The notes under the pieces were generated by a model. The model saw nothing but the letters and a program-made list of their open reading frames with translations, was not told where the DNA came from and did not search any database. The position numbers were made by a program, and so were the translations under genes. DNA of 64,000 bases from Alcaligenaceae bacterium (lineage in GTDB: Bacteria; Pseudomonadota; Gammaproteobacteria; Burkholderiales; Burkholderiaceae_B): NCBI GenBank assembly GCA_013416435.1, contig JACCEN010000012.1, positions 106,868 to 170,867 on the forward strand, given 5' to 3'. Shown piece after piece: positions 26,773 through 36,113 of this stretch (positions within the stretch are counted from its first letter, which is position 1; every line of letters begins with the position of its first letter).

Positions 26773-28419
26773 TCAGGGCTCCGCCTGCAGACGCCATTTC
26801 GTCTGTACGCCGCCCGACTCGGAGGGCTCCAGGAGCGGGATGGCAGACAACAAGCGCCGTGTATAGGGATGGCGTGGCTCGTCGAAGACCGTATCCCGCG
26901 CGCCCTCCTCGACGATCCTGCCCGTCTGCATCACGATGACGCGGTCGGCGACCTGCTCCACCACGGCCAGATCATGGCTGATGAAAAGGCAGGAAAAGCC
27001 ATAGTGGCTCTGCAGGTCGGCGAACAGCTTGAGGACCTGGGCGCGGACGGTGACGTCCAGCGCGGACACCGGCTCGTCGGCGATGACGAACTTCGGGCGC
27101 CGGGCGATCGCCCTGGCAATGGCGATGCGCTGCCGCTGGCCGCCCGACAAGGCATGCGGATAACGCTCCGCGTACTGGCCTGCGGGCAGGCCGACCTCGT
27201 CCAGGACTTCGTCTATGCGGCGCTGCCTGGCGGCCTGGTCAAGACGGGTCTCGGTGCGCAAGGATTCTTCGAGCAGCGTGCGCACCGTCATGCGCGGATC
27301 CAGCGATGAATACGGGTCCTGGAAAACCATCTGGCAATGATGCCGGTAATGGCTCCAGCTTTCGTTGGAGCGGCTCACCGGCTGGCCGTCAAAGCGCAGC
27401 TGTCCGCTCGTGGGCTTGAGCAATCCGGAAATCACGCGGCCCAGGGTGGTCTTGCCGGATCCCGATCCCCCCACCAGCGCCACCACTTCATTGGGATAGA
27501 TATCCAGGTCGATGCCTTGCAGCGCGCGCATGCCGCGGTCCTTGCGCAGCCAGCCTGGCCGGCCATAGTCGACGATGATGTCCTTGACCTGCACCACGGG
27601 CGTGACCGCGCGGTCGACATGCCGGGCCTCGCCACGCACGGGCAGGGAGGAAAGCAGCTTGCGCGTGTAGGGATGCCGGGGGCGGGCGATGATGTCCGCC
27701 GTTTCCCCCTGCTCGACCACACGGCCATGCTCCATCACGATGATCCGGTTCGTATAGCGCGCCACCATGGGAAGATCATGGCTGATCATCAGGACCGAGG
27801 TCTGATGCTCACGGGTAAGCTCCACCATCAGTTCGAGCACGTCGCGCTGCACGATGGCATCGAGCGCCGTGGTGGGTTCGTCGGCGATCAGCAATGCGGG
27901 CTTGACCAGCATGACGGCCGCCAGCATGATGCGTTGGCGCATGCCGCCGGAGAAGTGATGCGGGTAAGCGGTCAACGCCTTTTCGGGGTCCTGGATGCCG
28001 ACGCGCTCCAGCATGCGCAAGATCAATTCGCGCCGCTGGGCGGCGGAGTGCCTGCCATGCAGGGCCAGGCCTTCATCCAGCTGCTTGCCGATGAGCATGG
28101 ACGGATTCAAGGAGGTCATCGGTTCCTGGAACACCATGCCGATGCGGCCGCCCCGCAGCTTCAGCAGCGCCTTGCGCGGCATGGTCGTGATTTCCTGTCC
28201 TTCGAACTGGATCGACCCGGCCGTACGCTGGATGGCGGGCGGCTCCAGCCGCATGATGGCCCGCGCCGTCAGGCTTTTGCCGGAACCCGACTCACCCACG
28301 ATGCCGACGATGTCGCCACGGCCCACGCTAAAGCTTACGTCGTCCACGACGCACGCCGCGTCGCGCGTCGTCTCCAGCCGCAAATTGCTGACATTCAAGA
28401 GAGGTTCGGAGTTCATCAT
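26773..28419 (-). CDS. Oligopeptide ABC transporter, fused DppD-DppF ATPases
   Basis: A 548-residue protein with two complete ABC ATPase domains in one chain, as in E. coli GsiA. Domain 1 (about 5-250) has GESGSGKS, FSGGMRQR and LLIADEPTTALD; domain 2 (about 285-530) has GGSGSGKTT, LSGGQRQR and FVIADEPVSALD. It drives import of peptides or similar solutes through the adjacent permeases. The ATG at 28417-28419 overlaps the stop of the permease gene (ATGA), which fixes the start; a longer frame upstream is antisense-like noise. Confidence 0.93.
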   Translation of the reverse strand: MMNSEPLLNVSNLRLETTRDAACVVDDVSFSVGRGDIVGIVGESGSGKSLTARAIMRLEPPAIQRTAGSIQFEGQEITTMPRKALLKLRGGRIGMVFQEPMTSLNPSMLIGKQLDEGLALHGRHSAAQRRELILRMLERVGIQDPEKALTAYPHHFSGGMRQRIMLAAVMLVKPALLIADEPTTALDAIVQRDVLELMVELTREHQTSVLMISHDLPMVARYTNRIIVMEHGRVVEQGETADIIARPRHPYTRKLLSSLPVRGEARHVDRAVTPVVQVKDIIVDYGRPGWLRKDRGMRALQGIDLDIYPNEVVALVGGSGSGKTTLGRVISGLLKPTSGQLRFDGQPVSRSNESWSHYRHHCQMVFQDPYSSLDPRMTVRTLLEESLRTETRLDQAARQRRIDEVLDEVGLPAGQYAERYPHALSGGQRQRIAIARAIARRPKFVIADEPVSALDVTVRAQVLKLFADLQSHYGFSCLFISHDLAVVEQVADRVIVMQTGRIVEEGARDTVFDEPRHPYTRRLLSAIPLLEPSESGGVQTKWRLQAEP

Positions 28420-29234
28420 TTTCCTTTGGACTGCGGATCCAGCTTGTCCTGCAAAGCATCGCCCACCAGGTTCACGCCAAGCAGGGTCACCGAAATGCAC
28501 AGGCCCGGAAAGATGCCCAACCACGCCGCCTGCACCATGAACGGCCGGCTGCCGGCCAGCATGTTCCCCCAGGTGGGGCCGGGCGGCGGCACGCCCAGGC
28601 CGAGAAAGCTCAATGAGCTTTCCGCCAGCAGCACCCAGCCGAACATCGACGTGGCCAGGACCATCATCGGCCCGAAGCAATTGGGAAGAATGTGGCGGAA
28701 CAGAATGAATGCCTCCGAATTGCCCATCAGGCGCGAAGCCTGGACGAATTCACGCTCGCGCAGCGGCAGCACCGTGCCTCGCACCAGGCGCAGTACCGAA
28801 GGCATGTAGGCAATGCCCAGCGCGACGACGATGCCGTACTGGTTGGCACCGACGACGGCCAGCAGTCCCAGCGCCAGCAAGATGCCCGGGAAAGCGAGCA
28901 GCGCGTCGGTCAGGCACATCAGGATGCGGTCGATCCAGCCGCGCAGATAACCGGCGATCAGGCCCAGCAAAGTGCCGACCGACATGGCGATCAGCACCGT
29001 CAGAAAACTGATGCCCACGCTGGTGGTCGCCCCATAGAGGATGCGGCTGAGCGTGTCGCGCCCGAACTCGTCCGTGCCCAGCCAGTGCGCGGCACTGGGC
29101 GCGCTCAGGCGATGCGCGAAATTGGGAGCCAGCGGATCGTAAGGCGTCCAGAAGGCGCCGATGAGCGCCGCGGCCAGGATGAGTCCGCACAGCAGACTGC
29201 CCAGCCATAGATTGGTGGCCAACTTCTTTTTCAT
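28416..29234 (-). CDS. Oligopeptide ABC transporter permease (DppC-like)
   Basis: A 272-residue inner-membrane permease. An N-terminal membrane segment (LWLGSLLCGLILAAALIGAF) is followed by the DppC-type LGTDEFGRDTLSRI and four more hydrophobic segments; the ATPase-docking loop lies near EFVQASRLMGNSE. The start at 29232-29234 overlaps the DppB-like stop (ATGA), so the larger frame beginning at 29495 is rejected. Confidence 0.93.
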   Translation of the reverse strand: MKKKLATNLWLGSLLCGLILAAALIGAFWTPYDPLAPNFAHRLSAPSAAHWLGTDEFGRDTLSRILYGATTSVGISFLTVLIAMSVGTLLGLIAGYLRGWIDRILMCLTDALLAFPGILLALGLLAVVGANQYGIVVALGIAYMPSVLRLVRGTVLPLREREFVQASRLMGNSEAFILFRHILPNCFGPMMVLATSMFGWVLLAESSLSFLGLGVPPPGPTWGNMLAGSRPFMVQAAWLGIFPGLCISVTLLGVNLVGDALQDKLDPQSKGK

Positions 29235-30178
29235 GCAACAGTCACCCGCGGATCGAAAATGGGATAGCACAGGTCCACCAGCAGATTGACCAGCACATAG
29301 ATCAAGGCAATGAACAGCAGGCATCCCTGGATGACGGGATAATCGCGCGCGAAGATCGCATCCACCAGCAGCCTGCCCAGCCCGGGTATGGTGAACACCG
29401 TCTCGACGACCGCGATGCCGCCCAGCAGATTGCCGAGCACCAGGCCGATCAAGGTCCAAGTGGGGCCGAAGGCGTTCTTGAACGTGTGCCGCCACAGCAC
29501 CGCCGGCTCGGAAAGCCCTTTCGCCCGGGCGTGCGTCACGTAGTCCAGCCGCAAGACGTCCAGCGTGGACGCCCGCGCCATCCGGAGTATCACGCCTGTT
29601 TCATGGAGAAAGAGCGTCATGATGGGCATGACCAGATACATGATGCCGCTGCGCCAGTCTTCCGACAGGGACACATACCCCACCACCGGCAGCCAGCCCA
29701 TCTTCAACCCGAAGAAGAGAAGAAACAGCAGGCCCAGCCAGAAGGTCGGCACCGAAAGCAGCAGCGTGGCGGCGCTCACGAAGGCCGTATCGATCAGCTT
29801 GTCCTGGCGCCAGGCCGCGATGATGCCGCCCGGCACGGCGACCAGGCTTGCGAACAGCACCGCAACCAGCACGATGGGAGCGCTGACGGCGAAGCGTTCC
29901 AGCACGAGCGCCAGCACCGGCTGCCCGGAGGCGATCGACACGCCCAGGTCGCCTTGCAGCACGTGGCCGAACCAGATCAGCATCTGCTCCAGCAGACCGC
30001 GATCCAGGCCCAGGTGCGCGCGCAAGTCCGCCAGGCTTGCCGGGTCGGCCATGTCGCCCAGCATGAGGGCGGCCGGATCGCCGGGTATCAGGCGGATGAG
30101 CATGAAAACCACGACGGCCACTATGAGCAGCGTGGGCAAAGCCATGGCCACCCGAGTGGCCAGGAAGCGCAACATCAT
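29231..30178 (-). CDS. Oligopeptide ABC transporter permease (DppB-like)
   Basis: A 315-residue inner-membrane permease with an N-terminal segment (LPTLLIVAVVVFMLIRLIPGDP) typical of DppB/OppB, a periplasmic loop, and the ATPase-docking loop LRLDYVTHARAKGLSE. About six membrane segments can be seen. It starts 15 bases after the C45 amidase stop and ends in an ATGA overlap with the DppC-like gene. Confidence 0.93.
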   Translation of the reverse strand: MMLRFLATRVAMALPTLLIVAVVVFMLIRLIPGDPAALMLGDMADPASLADLRAHLGLDRGLLEQMLIWFGHVLQGDLGVSIASGQPVLALVLERFAVSAPIVLVAVLFASLVAVPGGIIAAWRQDKLIDTAFVSAATLLLSVPTFWLGLLFLLFFGLKMGWLPVVGYVSLSEDWRSGIMYLVMPIMTLFLHETGVILRMARASTLDVLRLDYVTHARAKGLSEPAVLWRHTFKNAFGPTWTLIGLVLGNLLGGIAVVETVFTIPGLGRLLVDAIFARDYPVIQGCLLFIALIYVLVNLLVDLCYPIFDPRVTVA

Positions 30179-30193
30179 GATGGTCGTCCGGGT

Positions 30194-31291
30194 TTAGATC
30201 TGAAGGGTGAAGCGCTGGAACACCGGCCTCACGGCCGGCAGGACGGCGACTTCCATGATGCCTTCGGCCGGCCGCATGAGGATGGTGGCGGCGGTTGCGC
30301 TCAGGTGGTCGCCGCTAGAAGATGCCTGCGGCGGACGGCACACCGCGTAGGGGTAGCCGAAACTGTCCAGAAACGCCTGGCGAAAATCCTCGAAACCTAC
30401 CTTTTCGCCGGCCTGCGTCAGATGGCGCAGCACGCGCCTGCCCCGATAGACGGAGTCCGGGCTGGGCAGGGATTCGCGCAGCTTCAGCAAGGCCACCTGG
30501 CTTTCCCAGTGATTGGCATGCACCAGCAAGCCGGCTTCGGGGTGCAGGAGAAAGCTTTCATCCGGCGCGCATTCGATGTCCAGCGCCTCGCCATCGCGAT
30601 GGCTCAGCATCATGTTGTTCGCCACCGCCTTGGGGCTGCGATAGACGGCGCGGATGGCGTGAGCGTAGTGCGGCGTCTCCAGCGCCTTGCGGCGTATGAA
30701 GGGAATGGGAACGCCGTTGCGCAAGGCGGCCCGGTCGGACTCCAGGTTGTTGCCCGTGATGGCGATGCCCGCGGCATTGAAGCCCGAACGCGCCAGTTGC
30801 CCTGCCTCGGTGAAGACCAGCATGTCCGGCCCTTGTTCCTGGCGGATCTTCATCACGATGCAAGTGTCGGCGCACTCGACCCGCCAGTCCCAGTTCTGCC
30901 CGTGCATCAGGACGCCATCCGCGCTTCTCTCGGGCAGCACGACGGCGGCGGTGCAGCCGTCGGGAGCCAGGTTGTCCGGCTGCATCTTGGCGTGCATGAG
31001 GAGTTCCCGGCGCGCATTGATGGCGACCACATGCTCGAAGGGAATGCCGGCGCCTTCCGCGATACCGCGCATTTCATCGACGTAGCTCGTGTCGAAGGCG
31101 TCGATCGCCGGCAGGAAAGCCGTGGTGAGGTCCCGCAGCCTGGCGTCGTCTATGCCGCGGCGCGCCACCAGGCCGACGTAGAAATCCGCCGCCTGGCGTA
31201 TCCGGTCGACGGCCTGCTCGCCGTGCTGCCTGCCGCGTTCGCGCGGCGACCCGGCAATCTCGATGTAGGGTAGAACAGAGGGGTTATGCAT
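30194..31291 (-). CDS. C45-family Ntn-hydrolase (acyltransferase/amidase)
   Basis: A 365-residue homologue of acyl-CoA:6-aminopenicillanate acyltransferase. These are Ntn-hydrolases that cleave themselves in front of a Cys, which then becomes the nucleophile. The candidate is Gly112-Cys113 in APDGCTAAVVL, followed by MHGQNWDWR and GFNAAGIAITGNNL as in the family. In bacteria such proteins usually hydrolyse amide bonds of acylated amines or peptides. No signal peptide is visible, so it acts in the cytosol. It sits between the ABC receptor and permease genes. Confidence 0.87.
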   Translation of the reverse strand: MHNPSVLPYIEIAGSPRERGRQHGEQAVDRIRQAADFYVGLVARRGIDDARLRDLTTAFLPAIDAFDTSYVDEMRGIAEGAGIPFEHVVAINARRELLMHAKMQPDNLAPDGCTAAVVLPERSADGVLMHGQNWDWRVECADTCIVMKIRQEQGPDMLVFTEAGQLARSGFNAAGIAITGNNLESDRAALRNGVPIPFIRRKALETPHYAHAIRAVYRSPKAVANNMMLSHRDGEALDIECAPDESFLLHPEAGLLVHANHWESQVALLKLRESLPSPDSVYRGRRVLRHLTQAGEKVGFEDFRQAFLDSFGYPYAVCRPPQASSSGDHLSATAATILMRPAEGIMEVAVLPAVRPVFQRFTLQI

Positions 31292-31328
31292 AAGAATTCG
31301 AATAGGTGAGATTAAGCTGCAGCCGGCC

Positions 31329-32867
31329 TTATTTCTTTTCTACCTGCCACAAGCGCGCCGCCGAGCCGGTCCAGCTCTTGTAGCCCTGCACTTTGTTGGA
31401 CGAGGCGTCGATCGTGATCCCGTTGTACAGCATGATCATCGGCACTTCGTTCAGGAACGCTTTGTGCAGTTGCTCGAACAGCGGTTGCCGGATGGCGGGA
31501 TCATTGGTGGCGAGCGCCGCGTCGAGCAGCTTCTGCGCTTCGGGGCTGTCCCACACCTTGCGTGTCTGGACCGACTTGTCGCCCATGAAGTGCTCGTACA
31601 GCAGCGCTTCGTCGAATCGCGGCGAGTACGAGAACGCCATCATCTGGAACTTGCCTGCGTTGTAGCGGTCCAGCTGCGTCGCCCAGTCCAGGACTTCCAG
31701 CTTCACGTTCATGCCGGCCTGCTGCAGCATGGCTTGCGCAAGAATCGCGCTGTCGTACATCGCGGGATAGTCCTTGTTGGTGTTCAAGGTAATCTGCTGG
31801 CCACGGTAGCCGGCCTCGCGCAGCAGGCGCTTGGCTTCCTCGACGTCGTATTTCCAGCGCGTCCTCATCGCGGGCGTGGAATAGGGCGAGGCTTCGGGAA
31901 TGATGGAGTTGTTCGGCTTGCCCAGGCCGCTGGTCACCATGCTCACCAGTGCGTCGCTGTCGATGGCGGCCGCGATCGCGCGGCGCAGCGGAGCCGTCAG
32001 CAGCGGGTCCGCCGTCTGGATCAGGATGGCGTTGCGGCGCGCCGTGAAGCTATGTGAAATATTGATGTTCGGCTGCGCCTTCAGCTCGGCATAGTCGGAG
32101 CTGCTGATGTCCGGAATCAAGTCGATGTCGCCGCGCAGCAAGGCGGCCTTGGCGGCCGACGCGTCGGGCACCACGATGAATCTCACGTGTTCGACCAGCG
32201 GCAGCTTGTTGCCCGTATAGCCGTCCACCTCGCCGCCGCGATTGGCGTAGCCATCGAAACGCAGCAGTTCGATCGACGTGCCGCGGCGCCAGGTCCCCAG
32301 CTTGAACGGGCCTGTGCCGATGGGGCTCTTCCAGCTTCCGTCGGGATTCACCGAGTCCTTGTGCAGAATGCCCGTCATGCCGCAATCCGGCCGTGCCAGC
32401 GAGCTCAGGAACAGAGGATTGGGACGATCCAGCCTCATGGTGACCGTCAAGGGGCCGGACGCCGACACGTCCACGACCTTGGGCCCCTGGCGGCCATCGA
32501 ATTCCGCCCGGCAGCGCCAGTTCGTCTTGGGATCCATATAGTGCGACCAGGTCCAGAGCACGTCGGCCGAGGTCAATGCCTCGCCATTATGGAAGGACAC
32601 TTTATCGCGCAGCTTGAACACGTAGCTCAGGCCGTCGTCCGATTGCTCCACGCTTTCGGCGAGCAAGGGCTTGACTTGGCCGCGCTCGTCGTAGGCAACC
32701 AAGCCTTCGACCAGGTGCATCACGATCATGTCGGCGGCGCTATCGCGATTGACGCCGGGGTGCGAACTGCGCCAATCGGCGGCAACCTGCACGTTCAAGG
32801 CCTGGGCCGTCGCGCAGGCCAGAAGCGAGCCCGTGAGCACGAGCGAGGAAAGCATGTGTTTACGCAT
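31329..32867 (-). CDS. ABC transporter peptide-binding protein (DppA/SBP family 5)
   Basis: A 512-residue extracytoplasmic solute-binding protein. A cleavable signal peptide (LTGSLLACATAQALNVQ) is followed by the SBP_bac_5 pattern: LVEGLVAYDERGQVKPLLAESVEQSDDG in family style, VSFHNGEALTSADV and the C-terminal VPMIMLYNGITID. It delivers its ligand, probably a peptide or acylated amine, to the permeases encoded downstream. The start has GGAGACTTTCC before ATG. Confidence 0.93.
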   Translation of the reverse strand: MRKHMLSSLVLTGSLLACATAQALNVQVAADWRSSHPGVNRDSAADMIVMHLVEGLVAYDERGQVKPLLAESVEQSDDGLSYVFKLRDKVSFHNGEALTSADVLWTWSHYMDPKTNWRCRAEFDGRQGPKVVDVSASGPLTVTMRLDRPNPLFLSSLARPDCGMTGILHKDSVNPDGSWKSPIGTGPFKLGTWRRGTSIELLRFDGYANRGGEVDGYTGNKLPLVEHVRFIVVPDASAAKAALLRGDIDLIPDISSSDYAELKAQPNINISHSFTARRNAILIQTADPLLTAPLRRAIAAAIDSDALVSMVTSGLGKPNNSIIPEASPYSTPAMRTRWKYDVEEAKRLLREAGYRGQQITLNTNKDYPAMYDSAILAQAMLQQAGMNVKLEVLDWATQLDRYNAGKFQMMAFSYSPRFDEALLYEHFMGDKSVQTRKVWDSPEAQKLLDAALATNDPAIRQPLFEQLHKAFLNEVPMIMLYNGITIDASSNKVQGYKSWTGSAARLWQVEKK

Positions 32868-32932
32868 GGAAAGTCTCCGTTATCTTTTATGGCGTAGCGC
32901 ACGCACCTGCGAACGGGTGCGCACGCCGTTGA

Positions 32933-33793
32933 TCAAAGGACGCGGGCCCGGCGTATTGCCAAGTTGTCCGCAAAAAATGTCCTAATGCGGTCGATGCAGT
33001 CTTCCCAGCAATGGGACACGCCCGGCACAAGGTCGAACCGTACTTTCACACCGGCGGATTCGAACGAGCGGCGCAGGGAATCAAGGCGCTCTGGCCGCGT
33101 CCTGCCCGGATCATTGGCGCCTTCCATCCAGTGCCGACCCCCGGGGGCATGGCTGATTTCCCAGGTTTCCTGGTCCGCGTCACCCACGATCATCTGGACC
33201 GGAACGCGCGACAAGGCATCCATGTCGAGTTCGATGCCGAAGCGCTGAGGCACGTCGCGCACACCCACCCACCAGTCCCTGTCGGGATCCAGCAAGGTGA
33301 CGGAGCCGGGCGCGCCCACCGATGCCGCCCAGACTCGTGAAGGATGCAGGATGGTGAAGCGGTGAGTGAAATGGCCGCCGCCCGAAAAGCCGAACAGGCC
33401 GAAATCCTGGAAGTTGAAACCGTAGCGCTCATTGATCTGCTCGACCATCGAGAGCACGACCAGGTCGTAGCGCACGTCGCCTTCCTGCATGTATTTGTAG
33501 CCGTCGCGGTTGTCGTCGCGCTGCACGCCGACCGGAAAAAGAGGACACAGGATAACGCAATTGTTCCAGCGCCCGAATTCGCTGAAGGCGTCCCGGTATT
33601 CCGTGAAGGTACGGCCGGTGCCGTGCACGGCCACGACCAGCTCTGGCGGATGAGCCGCAGTATGGACGTTGGGCGGAATATACAGGCAGAAACTGAATCG
33701 GGGATCGGCGTGGCAAGAGAAGACCGTGGTCTTGCCGAAATCGTACATCGCGACGCCGCGCGATGCCGGCGCCAGGGTTGAAATCACATCCAT
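32933..33793 (-). CDS. Alpha/beta hydrolase
   Basis: A 286-residue alpha/beta hydrolase. VVAVHGTGRTF is the oxyanion strand, FGLFGFSGGGHFTHRF the nucleophile elbow (Ser in G-F-S-G-G), and PGVSHCWED has the catalytic His near the C-terminus. The sequence resembles the poly(3-hydroxybutyrate)-depolymerase/feruloyl-esterase-like group, but it has no signal peptide. GGAG lies nine bases before ATG 33793. It is the first gene of the ABC/C45/DadA operon and is divergent from the GntR regulator. Confidence 0.82.
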   Translation of the reverse strand: MDVISTLAPASRGVAMYDFGKTTVFSCHADPRFSFCLYIPPNVHTAAHPPELVVAVHGTGRTFTEYRDAFSEFGRWNNCVILCPLFPVGVQRDDNRDGYKYMQEGDVRYDLVVLSMVEQINERYGFNFQDFGLFGFSGGGHFTHRFTILHPSRVWAASVGAPGSVTLLDPDRDWWVGVRDVPQRFGIELDMDALSRVPVQMIVGDADQETWEISHAPGGRHWMEGANDPGRTRPERLDSLRRSFESAGVKVRFDLVPGVSHCWEDCIDRIRTFFADNLAIRRARVL

Positions 33794-33815
33794 TTAAGTA
33801 CTCCGCACATTTATG

Positions 33816-33841
33816 CGCAAATCTTATCACACAAATTTGCG
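33816..33841. promoter_or_regulatory. Inverted repeat in the hydrolase/GntR divergent region
   Basis: Arms CGCAAAT (33816-33822) and ATTTGCG (33835-33841) with a 12-base spacer, between the divergent starts at 33793 and 33906. This could be the operator of the GntR regulator, although FadR-type sites usually have a shorter spacer. Confidence 0.35.
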
Positions 33842-33905
33842 GCCATGCAAGATACAATGAGGCGTGTTCTTGCGTATGGTGCGAGACGTGATGGAGGGAT
33901 GCCGT

Positions 33906-34529
33906 ATGGCTAAAGTTCGAGGAAAAGTGCCGCGCATGCTGGGCGATGAGATCGCAGCGGAGATCCGCAATGGCGGTTTCCGGCCCGGCGAGTGGATACG
34001 CCTGGGCGACATCGAAGAGCGTTTCCAGGCCACCCGCTTCGATGCGCGGCGGGCCTTGTCGGAACTCGTGCTCAGGCAAATACTGGAACATGCGCCCAAT
34101 CGCGGCTACCGCGTCTATGCGCCCGACCCGGAAACCATACGCCACGTGCGGGAAGCCCGGGCGTTATTGGAATCCGAGGCCATCCGCAGCGTTGCCCGGA
34201 ACATCGACGAGGAAAACCTGGCTGCGTTGCGCGCCCTGGCAGATGAATTCCGCCAGGCGGCCGACCATGGCACCCGCAGCGAACAGAACGACATCAACAA
34301 CCAGTTCCACCAGATACTGTACGCCTGTGCGGGCAACCCCGTGATCCAGGGCCTTATCGAAGACCTGCGCCAGCGCCTGGGCGGTTCATCGCACACCGTC
34401 TGGCAATCGCGCGACGCCCTGCTGCAAAGCGCGCTGGATCACGCCGACATCGTCAAGGCGCTGGAAGCGCACGACGCCGAGCTGGCGGTACGCCTGGTCC
34501 AGCGCCACATCAATCGCGAAAGCGAATAG
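33906..34529 (+). CDS. GntR-family (FadR subfamily) regulator
   Basis: A 207-residue regulator: winged helix in residues about 8-70 (IRLGDIEERFQATRFDARRALSEL) and an all-helical FCD ligand domain (about 75-200) with the metal- and acid-binding pattern NNQFHQILYACAGNP and ALDHADIVKAL. FCD domains usually bind carboxylic acids. ATG 33906 has GGAGGG upstream and is preferred to in-frame ATGs before it. It is divergent from, and probably represses, the operon 25530-33793. A palindromic element follows its stop by five bases. Confidence 0.9.
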   Translation: MAKVRGKVPRMLGDEIAAEIRNGGFRPGEWIRLGDIEERFQATRFDARRALSELVLRQILEHAPNRGYRVYAPDPETIRHVREARALLESEAIRSVARNIDEENLAALRALADEFRQAADHGTRSEQNDINNQFHQILYACAGNPVIQGLIEDLRQRLGGSSHTVWQSRDALLQSALDHADIVKALEAHDAELAVRLVQRHINRESE

Positions 34530-34534
34530 GTTGA

Positions 34535-34609
34535 GGGGTCAGACCCCGTACGGGGTCTGACCCCAATTCTCAGGCGCTGGGGGTCGGACCCCACATGGGG
34601 TCCGACCCC
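34535..34609. repeat. Two palindromic elements between GntR and PrpD ends
   Basis: Copies at 34535-34564 (standard, centre GTAC) and 34580-34609 (variant: arm GGGGTCGGACCCC with matching change in the other arm). The second lies inside the 3' end of the PrpD-like gene, where it encodes GSDPMWGPTP. Confidence 0.95.
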
Positions 34610-36057
34610 ACCACATAAAGGTCAACATATTCGTTGACCGGCATGGCTTCCAGTGCCTGCTGGTCAAGCGACACCTTCAGAATCCGTTCCTGCTGTGCGG
34701 CTGAAAAGCGCCGTGCGAGATTGCGTCGGAATTTTGCTTCCAGCAGCGGAATGCCCTCGGCGCGCCGGCGCCGGTGGCCGATCGGATATTCGCAAACCAC
34801 CTCGGGCAGGACGCTGCCGTCCGACAGTTGCAGCGTCAGGGCATTGGGAATCGACCGCTTCTCCGGGTCATGATAATCCGCGGTAAACAAAGGATCTTCC
34901 ACGCAGAAAATCCGGGCGCGCAATGCATCGATGCGAGGGTCCGCGGCGGCGCTGTCTTCATAATCGTCGGCCGTCAGGCGCCCGAACAACAGGCATACGG
35001 CAACGATGTACTGGATGCAGTGATCGCGGTCGGCAGGATTGTGCAGCGGTCCTTGCTTGTCTATGATGCGGATGCAGGCTTCGTGCGTGCGTATGGCGAT
35101 GCGCGCGATGTCCTCCGCGGTTTTTCCGGCCGCGCGCAACTGCGCATGCAGGGCCATCGCGCATTCCGCCGCCGTCTGCGCATGGAACTCCGCCGGAAAG
35201 GCGACCTTGAACAGGATGTTCTCCATGACGTAGCTGCCGTAGGCACGTTGGAACTTGAACGGCCGGCCCTTGAACAGCACGTCGTAGAAGCCCCAGCGCT
35301 TGGCGGTCAATGCCGACGGATAGCCCATTTCACCCGCGCGCGTGATAAGCGCCAGGCGCACGGCACGACTGGTTGCGTCTCCCGCGGCCCAGCTTTTCCG
35401 GCTGCCCGCATTGGGCGCATGCCTGTATGTGCGCAGGCTCTGCCCGTCCACCCATGCCTGGGACACGGCATCGATGATTTGATCGCGCGTCAGCCCCAGC
35501 AAATGCGACACGACGGCGGTAGAGGCCACCTTGACCAGCACCACGTGGTCCAGGCCCACTTGGTTGAACGAGTTCTCGAGCGCGATACACCCCTGGATCT
35601 CGTGCGCCTTGATCATCGCGGCAAGGACGTCGCGCATGGTCAGCGGGGCCTCGCCCCGGGCAACGGCATTGCGCGATAGCCAATCAGCCGTGGCCAGGAT
35701 ACCGCCAAGGTTGTCCGACGGATGTCCCCACTCTGCGGCCAGCCAGGTGTCGTTGAAATCCAGCCAGCGGATCATGGCACCAATGCTGAACGCCGCCTGC
35801 ACGGGATCGAGCTCGAACGGCGTGCCCGGCACCCTGGCACCGTGCGGCACCACCGTGCCGGGCACGACCGGCCCCAGCAGCTTGGCGCAGGCCGGGTATT
35901 CCAGCGCCTCCAGCCCGCAGCCCAGGGTATCGATCAGGCAATTGCGGGCGGTTTCATAAGCCAGGCTGCTTTCGATTTGATCGCCGAGCACATAGTCGGC
36001 GATATCGACCAGCACCTGGTCGGGGTCCGGGCGGACGTTGATGATGCCTGAGGACAT
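34570..36057 (-). CDS. prpD: MmgE/PrpD family, 2-methylcitrate dehydratase-like
   Basis: A 495-residue protein with the signature of true PrpD: AEWGHPSDNLGGILATADW, YRHAPNAGSRKSWAAGD and FPAEFHAQTAAECAM. PrpD dehydrates 2-methylcitrate in the methylcitrate cycle for propionate. No prpB or prpC is nearby, so it may serve another hydroxy-acid. The native end is probably MPVNEYVDLYVV; the remaining GSDPMWGPTPSA comes from a palindromic element. AGGAGG lies upstream of ATG 36057. It is the last gene of a minus-strand series. Confidence 0.85.
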   Translation of the reverse strand: MSSGIINVRPDPDQVLVDIADYVLGDQIESSLAYETARNCLIDTLGCGLEALEYPACAKLLGPVVPGTVVPHGARVPGTPFELDPVQAAFSIGAMIRWLDFNDTWLAAEWGHPSDNLGGILATADWLSRNAVARGEAPLTMRDVLAAMIKAHEIQGCIALENSFNQVGLDHVVLVKVASTAVVSHLLGLTRDQIIDAVSQAWVDGQSLRTYRHAPNAGSRKSWAAGDATSRAVRLALITRAGEMGYPSALTAKRWGFYDVLFKGRPFKFQRAYGSYVMENILFKVAFPAEFHAQTAAECAMALHAQLRAAGKTAEDIARIAIRTHEACIRIIDKQGPLHNPADRDHCIQYIVAVCLLFGRLTADDYEDSAAADPRIDALRARIFCVEDPLFTADYHDPEKRSIPNALTLQLSDGSVLPEVVCEYPIGHRRRRAEGIPLLEAKFRRNLARRFSAAQQERILKVSLDQQALEAMPVNEYVDLYVVGSDPMWGPTPSA

Positions 36058-36078
36058 AAGGCCTCCTGGGATGGTTGT

Positions 36079-36106
36079 GGGGTCAGACCCTATAGGGTCT
36101 GACCCC
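36079..36106. repeat. Short palindromic element between GGT and PrpD genes
   Basis: A 28-bp copy with arms shortened by one base on each side of a TATA centre. It starts seven bases after the gamma-glutamyltransferase stop and lies 21 bases before the PrpD start, between two genes that otherwise look like one operon. Confidence 0.95.
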
Positions 36107-36113
36107 CCACTCT

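Noticed and set aside
27337-28809. A 490-codon open frame on the plus strand
   Set aside because: Antisense to the fused ABC ATPases, whose Walker and signature motifs identify the true strand.
29486-31273. A 595-codon open frame on the plus strand
   Set aside because: It lies antisense to the DppB-like permease and C45 amidase, both with clear motifs; its composition is rich in His, Gln and Arg, typical of a shadow frame.
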